Origin: UBA5189 sp035631615
Lineage (GTDB): Bacteria; Chloroflexota; Limnocylindria; Limnocylindrales; CSP1-4
DNA length: 21,882 nucleotides
Reading direction: 5' to 3'
Assembly: GCA_035631615.1 (NCBI GenBank)
Contig: DASQIK010000089.1
Coordinates: forward strand, 1-21,882
The notes beneath the pieces are model-generated. The model was not told the DNA's origin and did no database searches. It worked only from the letters and a program-made list of their open reading frames with translations. Position numbers and translations under genes: made by a program. This document shows positions 6,577 to 14,013 of the stretch, piece after piece (within the stretch, counting starts at the first letter, position 1; every line of letters begins with the position of its first letter).

Positions 6577-7389
6577 ATGCGCCTGACCATCCTCGGCACC
6601 GGAACCGCGCGGCCTGTCGGCGACAGCCCGCAGTCCGGCGTGCTCGTCGAGGCGGGCGACGCGATCGTCTTGTTCGACATCGGGAGCGGCATCGCATCCC
6701 AGGTCGAGAAGCGGATGAACGCCGCGGACCTGTCGGCGCTGTTTGTCGGCCACTTCCATGCCGACCACTGGATCGACATCGGGCCGCTGCGGTACCGGTT
6801 CCCGTGGGGCGAGCCGGCACCGAGGCCATTGCCCCTGTACCTGCCGCCGGGCGGGCGGGACAAGCTCAACCACCTGGCCGCCGCGATCGCGGAGCGACCG
6901 AGCTTCTTCGAGCCTGCCTACGCCATCACCGAGTACGAGACCGGCCAGGTCTTCCAGGTCGGGCCGCTCCGGATCGTGCCGCATGCGGTCGGGCACTACG
7001 TCCCGGCGTGGTCGATGGAGATCACCGGGCCGGCCGGCGAGCGCGTCGTCTATGCGGGCGACATGGGGCCGTCGGAGATGGTCGTCGAGCTGGCGCGGGA
7101 CGCCGAGCTCCTGATCCTCGAGGCGACCCTCGAGTCAGGCTCGACCGACGACGCGCGCCGCGGCCACATCGACACCGCCGAGGCGATCGACCACGTCCGC
7201 CGATCGAACGCGCGGCAGGGCGTGCTCGTGCATTACCACTCGGAGCGTCGAGCGCTGATCGCCGCGCAGTGCGCGGCCTCGGGCGTGCCGGTCGAGCCGG
7301 CGGTGTCCGGGATGATCATCGACGTCGAGCCTGGCTCGGTCCGGATCTCCGGGCCGCGGGCGAGCTACGAGACGGTCAGGACCGGCTGA
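6577..7389 (+). CDS. Metallo-beta-lactamase-fold hydrolase, RNase Z-like
   Basis: The 270-residue protein has the complete two-metal site of the MBL superfamily in RNase Z order: HFHADH (59-64), His140 in VGHY, Asp162 in YAGDMG, His197 in GHIDTAEA and His219 in VLVHYH. The N-terminus MRLTILGTGTARP is typical of tRNase Z/YhfI-type enzymes. It probably cleaves a phosphodiester; tRNA 3'-end processing is possible, but the flexible arm of true RNase Z is not evident and related arylsulfatase or phosphonate-pathway hydrolases share this pattern. TGGAG lies about seven bases ahead of the ATG. It follows the cinA-like gene by 38 bases on the same strand, probably co-transcribed. Its 3' end overlaps the convergent mrp gene by 25 bases. 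The metal-site reading is direct; the exact substrate is not known. Confidence 0.85.
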   Translation: MRLTILGTGTARPVGDSPQSGVLVEAGDAIVLFDIGSGIASQVEKRMNAADLSALFVGHFHADHWIDIGPLRYRFPWGEPAPRPLPLYLPPGGRDKLNHLAAAIAERPSFFEPAYAITEYETGQVFQVGPLRIVPHAVGHYVPAWSMEITGPAGERVVYAGDMGPSEMVVELARDAELLILEATLESGSTDDARRGHIDTAEAIDHVRRSNARQGVLVHYHSERRALIAAQCAASGVPVEPAVSGMIIDVEPGSVRISGPRASYETVRTG

Positions 7390-8444
7390 CTCGCCGCCGC
7401 GGCGGCTCGAACGCTCATGCGCGCCGCGATCGTGCGCGCGATGCCCGTCAGGGCAATGGCAGCAGGCCCCGGCTCGCGCTGCGCGACGGCCGGCACGCCC
7501 ACGTCGCCGCCCTGGCGGACCGTGATGTCGAGTGGCACGCCGCCGAGGTACTCGAGCCCGAACTGCGTCGCGAACCGCTCGCCGCCTCCCCGGCCGAAGA
7601 TCTCGGTCGCCTCGCCACAGTGCGGACAGATGAACGCGGTCATGTTCTCGACCAGGCCGAGCACCGGCACGCTCATGCGCTTGAACATGGCGAGCGCCTT
7701 CTCGACGTCGAGGAGGGAGACCTCCTGGGGCGTCGTCACGAGCACGGCCCCGGAGACCGGCACGGCCTGCGCGAGCGTCAGCTGCGCGTCGGAGGTGCCC
7801 GGCGGCAGGTCGATGACGAGGTAGTCGAGCTCGCCCCAGTCGACGTCGCGCAGGAACTGGGTGATGGCGCCGCCGACGAGCGGGCCGCGCCAGATGATCG
7901 GCTGGCCGGCGGGGACGAAGAACTGGATCGAGATCGCCTTCACCCCGTGCCGCACGAGCGGCATGATCTTGTTGTCCTCGGTCTTGCCCGGCTGGCCCTC
8001 GAGGCCCAGCATCAGGGGGACGTTCGGCCCCGTGATGTCCGCGTCGAGCAGGCCGACGCTCGCGCCGTCGCGAGCGAGCGCCACGGCCAGGTTCACGGCG
8101 ACCGTGCTCTTGCCGACGCCGCCCTTGCCGGATGCGACCGCGAGCACGTTCTTCACGCCGGGGAGCAGCTGCTCCGCCGTCCGCGGCGCCGCGCGGCGAA
8201 CGCTCGCGCCCCAGGTCAGCTCGACCGACTCGACGCCGATCGGGTCGAGCGCCGCGTGCACGCGCGTCTCGATCTCGTCCTTGAGGGGGCACGCTGGCGT
8301 CGTCAGCTCGATCTGGAACGCGACGGCGGTGCCGTCCACGCGCAGGTCGCGGATCATGTTCCGCGTCACCAGATCGCCGCCCAGCTCGGGCTCCTGGACG
8401 TGCCGCAGCGCGTCCATGACGGCGGCCTCGGTGATCTGCAGCAT
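7365..8444 (-). CDS. mrp: Mrp/ApbC (NBP35-type) iron-sulfur cluster carrier ATPase
   Basis: The 359-residue protein binds and transfers Fe-S clusters to apoproteins in the cytoplasm. Residues 1-80 are a DUF59/MIP18 domain (ITEAAVMDALRHVQEPELG, TTPACPLKDEIE with Cys52). The ParA-type ATPase has the deviant Walker A GKGGVGKST (106-114), DADITGPNVP (134-143) and DLPPGTSDAQLT (212-223). The CPHC pair at 273-276 before GEATEIFGRGGGE is the bridging cluster site of the family. I chose ATG 8444 over the 32-residue-longer frame because MLQITEAAV is where family members begin and GAGGA-like sequence lies upstream. Convergent with and overlapping the MBL gene by 25 bases. All key residues are present, so the protein should be functional. 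Confidence 0.92.
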   Translation of the reverse strand: MLQITEAAVMDALRHVQEPELGGDLVTRNMIRDLRVDGTAVAFQIELTTPACPLKDEIETRVHAALDPIGVESVELTWGASVRRAAPRTAEQLLPGVKNVLAVASGKGGVGKSTVAVNLAVALARDGASVGLLDADITGPNVPLMLGLEGQPGKTEDNKIMPLVRHGVKAISIQFFVPAGQPIIWRGPLVGGAITQFLRDVDWGELDYLVIDLPPGTSDAQLTLAQAVPVSGAVLVTTPQEVSLLDVEKALAMFKRMSVPVLGLVENMTAFICPHCGEATEIFGRGGGERFATQFGLEYLGGVPLDITVRQGGDVGVPAVAQREPGPAAIALTGIARTIAARMSVRAAAAASQPVLTVS

Positions 8445-8630
8445 GCGGAGATTGTTCCTCGGGTTTCTGACGGTAATGGCGTCGATATCGTAGCCCGCCC
8501 CTCGCAACGACGCCGCCGACGGGTCCGCGGCGTCGCCCACCTGCCGCGAACCTGTGAATTTCGCAGCCAGGCACCACCTTCAGCACGATTCTCGCAGTTG
8601 CGTGCCGCGACCAGACACAGGATTCCGCGT

Positions 8631-8660
8631 TTGACACCCCTCACCGGCGATGCCTATCCT
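8631..8660 (+). promoter_or_regulatory. Sigma-70 promoter of the ABC importer operon
   Basis: TTGACA (8631-8636) is a perfect -35 hexamer, and TATCCT (8655-8660) follows after an 18-base spacer. Transcription would begin near 8667, giving a leader of about 68 bases before the GTG at 8735. This is the best canonical promoter in the window. Confidence 0.65.
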
Positions 8661-8676
8661 CGCCGCCACGGGTCGG

Positions 8677-8693
8677 GACCGCGTGACGCGGTC
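8677..8693 (+). other. GC-rich hairpin in the ABC operon leader
   Basis: GACCGCG and CGCGGTC form a perfect 7-bp stem around a TGA loop. It lies near the predicted 5' end of the transcript. A second weaker pairing, CGGGT (8705-8709) with ACCCG (8725-8729), would place the purine-rich ribosome-binding region in its loop. There is no T tract, so it is not a terminator; 5' stabilisation or translational control is possible. Confidence 0.4.
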
Positions 8694-8734
8694 GGAGGGC
8701 GGCTCGGGTCCGGCGAAGAGGAGAACCCGCCCGG

Positions 8735-9931
8735 GTGGCAGACGACGTCGCAGTCCGGCTGGTTCAGCTCACGAAGCGCTTCGGTGGCGACACCACGGGC
8801 AAGCGAGTGGCCAAGTACGTCGAGGGGGCCAGGCCCGACGACTCGTTCCTCGCCGTCGACCATATCGACCTCGACGTGCACGACGGCGAGTTCTTCAGCC
8901 TGCTCGGGCCCAGTGGCTGCGGCAAGACGACGACCCTCCGCATGATCGGCGGCTTCGAGCAGCCAACCGAAGGCCGGATCGAGCTCAAGGGCGAGGACGT
9001 GTCGTGGCTACCCGCCTACCAGCGGAACGTCAACACCGTGTTCCAGAACTATGCCCTCTTTCCCCACCTGACCGTCTTCGAGAACGTCGCATTCGGCCTG
9101 CGGCGACGGAAGGTGCCCGACGCCGAGATCAAGCAGCGCGTCGGCGACATGCTCCAGCTGGTCGAGCTGCCTGGCTACGAACGACGGAAGCCGGGGCAGC
9201 TCTCCGGCGGCCAGGCGCAGCGTGTCGCCCTGGCCCGGGCCCTCGTCAACAAGCCCGCAGTGCTCCTGTTGGACGAGCCCCTCGGCGCGCTCGACCTGAA
9301 GCTCCGCAAGCAGATGCAGGTCGAGCTCAAGCGGATCCAGCAGGAGGTCCGGATCACGTTCATCTACGTCACCCACGACCAGGAGGAGGCGATGACGATG
9401 TCCGACCGCATCGCCGTCATGAACCGAGGTCGCTACGAGCAGCTGGGTGACCCGGAGATCCTGTACGAGCGGCCCCAGACGCGGTTCGTCGCCGGATTCC
9501 TCGGGGTCAGCAACCTGCTGCCGGCGACGCCGGACGGCGCGTCCGACGGGTACGCGGGCTACCGACTGGCCGACGGCACAGCGGTCCGCGTTCCCCGGCA
9601 GCTGGTCCAGGGTCAGACCGGCGCGGTCGCGATCGGGGTCCGGCCCGAGAAGATCAGGCTCTCCGAGGCAACCGCATCGGTTGCGCCAGCGTTGAACCGC
9701 CTGACCGGCGTCATCTCCGACGCCTCCTATCTCGGTGTCAGCACGCAGTACATCGTCTCCCTCGGCGGCGGCCGGTCCGTCACCGTCTACGAACAGAACG
9801 TCGAACGTGCCACGAAATCGGAGCTGTGGACACCGGGCGAGTCGGTCCAGCTCACGTGGCTCCCAGAGCACTCGTTCGTCGTCGCCGACGAAGGGTCTGC
9901 AAGCACAGCTGCACAGGAGGACCTCTCATGA
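8735..9931 (+). CDS. potA: Spermidine/putrescine-type ABC transporter ATP-binding protein
   Basis: This 398-residue ATPase powers an importer for a small cationic or amine solute. It shows Walker A GPSGCGKTTT (58-67), Q-loop VFQNYALFPHLTVFENVAFGLR (about 102-123), signature LSGGQ (156-160), Walker B VLLLDEP (176-182) and switch His214 in VTHDQEEAMTM. A C-terminal TOBE region follows from about 290 (AIGVRPEKIRLSE). Residues about 18-39, between the first strand and FLAVDHIDL, are longer than in E. coli PotA, an apparent insertion of roughly twenty residues. The start is GTG 8735 with AAGAGGAGA upstream. It is the first gene of the operon and overlaps the binding-protein gene by four bases (ATGA). 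The family is certain, but polyamine specificity is not. Confidence 0.93.
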   Translation: MADDVAVRLVQLTKRFGGDTTGKRVAKYVEGARPDDSFLAVDHIDLDVHDGEFFSLLGPSGCGKTTTLRMIGGFEQPTEGRIELKGEDVSWLPAYQRNVNTVFQNYALFPHLTVFENVAFGLRRRKVPDAEIKQRVGDMLQLVELPGYERRKPGQLSGGQAQRVALARALVNKPAVLLLDEPLGALDLKLRKQMQVELKRIQQEVRITFIYVTHDQEEAMTMSDRIAVMNRGRYEQLGDPEILYERPQTRFVAGFLGVSNLLPATPDGASDGYAGYRLADGTAVRVPRQLVQGQTGAVAIGVRPEKIRLSEATASVAPALNRLTGVISDASYLGVSTQYIVSLGGGRSVTVYEQNVERATKSELWTPGESVQLTWLPEHSFVVADEGSASTAAQEDLS

Positions 9932-11205
9932 CATCTCGCCAGAGCGAGAACCCCGTCCCGGCGACGTCGGACGCGACAGAGCTCAGCCGTCGGCGCTTCC
10001 TGCAGGGCAGCGTCCTCGTCGGGTTCTCCGCGTTCCTCGCTGCGTGCACCGGCTCGACCCCATCCGTCTCCGCGGTGCCGGCCTCGATCAACATCCCGAC
10101 GGCACCGCCCGTCAGTCTCACCCCATCGGCACCGCCGACGCCACTGCCGTCGCCGACCGGCCCGCTCAAGTTCGCGAACTGGCCCGCGTACATCGACCTG
10201 GTCGGCTCTGCGGGCACGAATGGTGTCTATGCCAAGGGCTCGTCGCCGACGATCGAGCAGTTCAAGAAGAAGTACGGCGTCGACGTCGACTACGTCGAGG
10301 CCATCGAGGACAACAAGACCTTCTACGCGAAGATCCAGGCGCAGCTGCAGGCGGGCACGCCCACCGGCTGGGACCTGATCGTGATCACCGACTGGCTCGC
10401 CGCCAAGGTCATCAGCAAGGGCTGGGCGGAGCCGATCATCCCGGCCGACGTTCCGAACGCGGTCGCGAACCTCGTCGACTCCCTCAAGAACCGGCCCTGG
10501 GACGCGGACAATGCCTACCACTACCCGTGGCAGTCGGGCATGACCGGCATCGGCTACAACAAGAAGAGCCTGAAGGCGGCGGGGATCGCCGACCCGACGA
10601 GCCTGGCCCACCTGTGGGCCATCAAGTCGGACAAGGTCAGCTTCCTCACCGAGTCCCGGGACACCTTCGGCCTGGGGCTGCTCAAGCTCGGAAAGTCCGC
10701 AGACCCGGCCACGACCACGTCGGACGACCTGCAGGCGGTCCACGACGACATCAAGCCGCTCGTCAATGCCGGCCTGATCTTTGCCGACAACTCGTACCTG
10801 AACAACTTCGCCAGCAAGAAGACATGGGCGGCAATGGTCTGGTCCGGCGACCTCGCGTCATCGGGCAGCGCGGACGACGTCTTCCAGGTGCCCGACGAGG
10901 GCGTGATGATCTGGACCGACAACATGGTCATCCCGAAGGGCGCGGCCAACAAGTACACCGCCGAGCTGATGATCAACTTCGTCTATGACCCCAAGATCGC
11001 GGCCCAGATCGAGGACTACGTGTTCTACGTCTGCCCGGTGAAGGGCGCCGATCTCGAGATCAAGAAGATCGACGCGGCCGCAGCCACCAACCCGCTGATC
11101 TTCCCGCCCGCCGACGTGCAGGCAAAGTTCCACAACTTCCAGTTCCTCAGCACCGACCTCGAGACGTCGCTGGACTCCCTGTACCTCGACCTGACAGGCG
11201 GCTGA
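9928..11205 (+). CDS. potD: PotD/PotF-family extracellular solute-binding lipoprotein
   Basis: The 425-residue protein captures the solute outside the membrane. Its signal has a twin-arginine motif SRRRFL (20-25), a hydrophobic core and a lipobox LAAC with Cys40, so it is probably exported folded by Tat and then lipidated. A Pro/Thr/Ser-rich tether (about 41-77) precedes the fold. The fold begins LKFANWPAYID and continues with TIEQFKKKYGVDVDYVEAIEDN and a GWDLIVITDWLA segment, the pattern of PotD-like proteins. A strong AGGAGG (9915-9920) lies seven bases before the ATG, in addition to the ATGA overlap with the ATPase gene, so this gene can be translated at high level, as binding proteins require. 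The nearby demethylase-like genes suggest a methylated amine ligand, but no ligand residues can be assigned by eye. Confidence 0.92.
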   Translation: MTSRQSENPVPATSDATELSRRRFLQGSVLVGFSAFLAACTGSTPSVSAVPASINIPTAPPVSLTPSAPPTPLPSPTGPLKFANWPAYIDLVGSAGTNGVYAKGSSPTIEQFKKKYGVDVDYVEAIEDNKTFYAKIQAQLQAGTPTGWDLIVITDWLAAKVISKGWAEPIIPADVPNAVANLVDSLKNRPWDADNAYHYPWQSGMTGIGYNKKSLKAAGIADPTSLAHLWAIKSDKVSFLTESRDTFGLGLLKLGKSADPATTTSDDLQAVHDDIKPLVNAGLIFADNSYLNNFASKKTWAAMVWSGDLASSGSADDVFQVPDEGVMIWTDNMVIPKGAANKYTAELMINFVYDPKIAAQIEDYVFYVCPVKGADLEIKKIDAAAATNPLIFPPADVQAKFHNFQFLSTDLETSLDSLYLDLTGG

Positions 11206-11226
11206 GACCCGGCCGACGAGCCCGAG

Positions 11227-12123
11227 ATGACCGCCGTCGTCGTCGTCACGACCCCTCCACGCCCGAGTCTTCTGCGCCGCGTCGCGCGGCTCGCGCCCTA
11301 CATCCTGCTCACGCCGGGCCTGCTGTGGCTGCTGTACTTCTTCATCTGGCCGCTCGCCCAGATGACGCTCATGTCCCTGTCCAGCGGAACGCTCGACTCC
11401 GGCTTCCACGTGACCGGCACGCTGAAGTCGTTCAGCGATGCGCTCACCAAGTTCGGGACGCAGTGGGGCAACTCGCTCATCTTCGGCGGCACCAGCACGA
11501 TCCTGGACTTCCTGATCGGCTTCCCGGTCGCGTACACCATCGCGTTCAAGGGCGGCAGGTACAAGAACCTGCTGCTGTTCATGGTCATCGCGCCGTTCTT
11601 CACGAGCTTCCTGATCCGGACGATCAGCTGGCAGATCCTGCTTGGCGACGAGGGGCCGGTCCTGGCCTTCCTCAAGCACACGCTTGGCATCCTTCCCGTT
11701 GACTTCTCGATCCTGTACAGCCCGGTCGCGGTCGTCTCGGGACTCACCTACAACTTCCTGCCATTCATGATCCTGCCGATGTACGTCGCCCTCGAGAAGA
11801 TCGACTTCCGGCTTCTCGAGGCGGCCGGCGACCTGTACGGCAGCAGCTGGCAGACGTTCCGGCGGGTCACCTTCCCGCTCGCGCTGCCGGGCGTGTTCGC
11901 AGGCACGATCCTGACGTTCATACCGGCGATGGGTGACTACGTGAACGCCGAGCTTCTCGGCAGCCCGAAGACCCGGATGATCGGCAACGTGATCCAGGGC
12001 CGGTTCATGCAATCGACTGACTACCCGAGTGCGTCCGCGCTGTCGCTGCTGCTCATGCTCGGCATCCTCGTCGCGGTGGCGATCTATGCGCGCGCCCTGG
12101 GCACCGAGGAACTGACGGGATGA
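11227..12123 (+). CDS. potB: PotB-type ABC transporter permease
   Basis: The 298-residue inner-membrane permease follows the binding protein by 21 bases. Hydrophobic segments begin with LAPYILLTPGLLWLLYFFIWPLA (about 22-44), and the cytoplasmic EAA loop reads LLEAAGDLYGSSWQTFRRVTFPLALPG, the coupling site for the ATPase. It would form the heteromeric channel with the next gene. The ATG at 11227 has no clear Shine-Dalgarno sequence, but it precedes the first membrane segment by a reasonable distance. The stop overlaps the start of the second permease (ATGA). Family assignment is secure; transported solute is not. Confidence 0.92.
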   Translation: MTAVVVVTTPPRPSLLRRVARLAPYILLTPGLLWLLYFFIWPLAQMTLMSLSSGTLDSGFHVTGTLKSFSDALTKFGTQWGNSLIFGGTSTILDFLIGFPVAYTIAFKGGRYKNLLLFMVIAPFFTSFLIRTISWQILLGDEGPVLAFLKHTLGILPVDFSILYSPVAVVSGLTYNFLPFMILPMYVALEKIDFRLLEAAGDLYGSSWQTFRRVTFPLALPGVFAGTILTFIPAMGDYVNAELLGSPKTRMIGNVIQGRFMQSTDYPSASALSLLLMLGILVAVAIYARALGTEELTG

Positions 12124-13025
12124 CCAGCGCCGCGACGACCTATGCGAGGACTCGGACCAACGCGCCAGTCGGGCGCCGAGTTGGCAGGGCCATCGGGCGG
12201 CGGTTCCTGCCCGTGTTCACGGCGCTGGCCATTGGCTACCTGCTGATCCCGATCGTCGTCATGATCCTGTTCTCGTTCAATGACTACCAGGGCAAGTTCA
12301 ACTTCATCTGGAACGGGTTCACGCTCAAGGCCTGGGAGGCGCCCCTTGCCTGGCCCGGGCTTCCCGAGGCCCTGAAGCTCAGCCTGACGATTGCCGCCCT
12401 TTCGACGTTATTCGCGACGTTGCTCGGGACGATGATCGGGCTGGCCCTCACCCGCTACAGCTTCCGCGGCCGCGGGCTGATCAATGGCCTGATCTTCCTG
12501 CCGATGGCCTCGCCCGAGATCGTCCTCGGGGCGAGCCTGCTGACGCTCTTCATCAACATCAGCCTCGGTGCCGGAATCACGCCGCCCGGCCTAGGCTTCC
12601 TGCCCAAGACCGCGCTGTCCCTGGGATTCACGACGATCCTGATCGCCCACATCATGTTCAACATCAGCTACGTGGTGGTCACGGTCAAGGCCCGTCTGTC
12701 CGGGTTCGACCGCCGGCTCGAGGAAGCGGCGATGGACCTTGGCGCCAACGAGTGGATGACGTTCTGGAAGGTGACCTTTCCACTGATCTTCCCCGGGATC
12801 CTCGCCGCCGCGCTGCTTGCCTTTTCGCTGTCGATCGACGACTTCGTGATCACGAACTTCGTCTCGGGAACCTCATTGACCTTCCCCATGTGGGTCTACA
12901 GCGTCATCCGCAACGCCCTGCCGGCGCAGATCAACGTGATCGGCTCGGCGATCTTCCTGGTGGCCGTGGGCGGCGTCGCGCTCGCAACCCTCATCCAGGG
13001 CCGCGCACCGCGCCTCGCCCGCTGA
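12120..13025 (+). CDS. potC: PotC-type ABC transporter permease
   Basis: The 301-residue second permease starts with a basic N-terminus and a membrane helix (FLPVFTALAIGYLLIPIVVMILFSFN), typical of PotC. Its EAA loop is LEEAAMDLGANEWMTFWKVTFPLIFPG. GAGGA lies about nine bases before the ATG, and the four-base overlap with potB suggests coupling. It is the last gene of the operon. Only seven bases separate its stop from the stop of the convergent MetE-like gene, so the two operons share a terminator-poor junction, and transcripts probably read into each other. Confidence 0.92.
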   Translation: MTSAATTYARTRTNAPVGRRVGRAIGRRFLPVFTALAIGYLLIPIVVMILFSFNDYQGKFNFIWNGFTLKAWEAPLAWPGLPEALKLSLTIAALSTLFATLLGTMIGLALTRYSFRGRGLINGLIFLPMASPEIVLGASLLTLFINISLGAGITPPGLGFLPKTALSLGFTTILIAHIMFNISYVVVTVKARLSGFDRRLEEAAMDLGANEWMTFWKVTFPLIFPGILAAALLAFSLSIDDFVITNFVSGTSLTFPMWVYSVIRNALPAQINVIGSAIFLVAVGGVALATLIQGRAPRLAR

Positions 13026-13032
13026 CGCGGGG

Positions 13033-14013
13033 CTACGGCCGTCGCCGTGGACGCCGCTTCGGGGGAGCGGCGTGGCGACCCATCGCCGCGGTCCGAATGT
13101 CGAGCGCCCGCGGGTCGAGCACCGCGACCTGGTCCGCTGCCGGCAGGCCGGCGATGCGCGCCGCCTCACCCAGCCGGCGAAGCTTCTCCGCGGCCACCGG
13201 CCAGCTGAGGCGCTCCAGCCCCCCGGCGGTCCCAAGGCCCACGCGGGCAATGCCTCGACCCCCCGTCGATGCCGCGTAGTGCGCAGCCCACACGGGCAGC
13301 TCCGGCCGATCGTCGGAGCCCTCCTCGGGTTCGATGACGCCGGCCACGATCCCCCGATCGCCCGGTGCTTTCACGACGAGGTACCAGTTGTCCGGTCCGG
13401 CGATCAGGTCGACCGCGAAGCTCGCGTACGGCGCCGCGAGGATCGTCTCGATGCCCGCCTCCGCTGCGGACCCGCCGACGATCGAGAGGGACAGGTGCGT
13501 CTCCGGCGCACCCTCGGCGATCCTGAGGTGCGCCTCGCGGAAGCGCGCCCGCTCGGTTGGGTCGGTCCCGATCCGGTGTGCCGCGCTCTCCTCGATTTCG
13601 ATGAGGGGGCAGCCCGCCGCAGCCAGCTCGTGGACCTCGTCCCGGAGCGCTTCGGCGAGCGCCGCCGCAATCGCGTCGGGATCCTGATTGCCGGGGTCGA
13701 TGCGCTTGAGCAGGGAGTACGGGCCTGGCAGCGCCTGCTTGACGGCCAGGTTGGTCCGGCCGGCGGCCGTACGCCATGCATCGACAGCCAGCGGGCGGGA
13801 TCGGCGTGGCAGGCGAGTCGCACGGAGCGTGCCCGCGGGCCCACGTTCGACGCCATCCAGTCCCAGCGCAAGGTCGACCAGCTCCGGGGTCCTCAGTCGG
13901 CCGTCGGTGACCGGCTCCATGCCGGCCTCCTCCTGCGCGCGCAGGACGGCATCCAGCGGATCACCGGCATCCGCCGGTGGGAGCGGCAGGGCTCCGAGCA
14001 GTGTGGCGAACAT
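13033..14013 (-). CDS. MetE-like (cobalamin-independent methionine synthase fold) protein lacking zinc ligands
   Basis: The 326-residue protein matches the C-terminal barrel of MetE/UROD-type methyltransferases: TDGRLRTPELV (36-46), QALPGPYSLL (93-102), the segment DEVHELAAAGCPLIEIEES (125-143) for the usual IQIDEP, and GLGTAGGLERLSWPVAAEKLRRL near 259-281 for the usual NPDCGL segment. Of the MetE zinc ligands, His173 (THLSLS) remains, but the paired cysteine is Ser175, the glutamate position is not evident and the last cysteine is Ala263. Methyl transfer to homocysteine by the normal zinc mechanism is therefore unlikely. The tail is basic (313-326). Its ATG directly follows the stop of the HisN-type gene, so the two are co-translated. 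Role unknown; a folate- or methyl-linked function beside the demethylases is inference. Confidence 0.75.
   Translation of the reverse strand: MFATLLGALPLPPADAGDPLDAVLRAQEEAGMEPVTDGRLRTPELVDLALGLDGVERGPAGTLRATRLPRRSRPLAVDAWRTAAGRTNLAVKQALPGPYSLLKRIDPGNQDPDAIAAALAEALRDEVHELAAAGCPLIEIEESAAHRIGTDPTERARFREAHLRIAEGAPETHLSLSIVGGSAAEAGIETILAAPYASFAVDLIAGPDNWYLVVKAPGDRGIVAGVIEPEEGSDDRPELPVWAAHYAASTGGRGIARVGLGTAGGLERLSWPVAAEKLRRLGEAARIAGLPAADQVAVLDPRALDIRTAAMGRHAAPPKRRPRRRP

Larger units (their letters stand above)
8445..8734. other. 290-base divergent intergenic region between mrp and the ABC operon
   Basis: This is the longest non-coding stretch in the window. Its right half holds the ABC operon promoter (8631-8660) and leader hairpins. 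The left half should contain the mrp promoter on the minus strand; TACGAT (complement of 8487-8492) is a possible -10, but I find no convincing -35 at the right spacing. The mrp frame stays open to 8540, so part may encode a longer mrp N-terminus, which I consider unlikely. No RNA gene or mobile element is seen. Confidence 0.6.

Noticed and set aside
5266..6996. Upstream extension of the holin-family frame through the antisense of the CinA-like gene
   Set aside because: The extension is Ser/Arg-rich and opposite the intact CinA-like gene; the real protein starts at 5265.
8445..8540. 32-residue N-terminal extension of Mrp
   Set aside because: Family members start at the ITEAAV segment, and the extension lies in the presumed promoter region. 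A longer form cannot be fully excluded.
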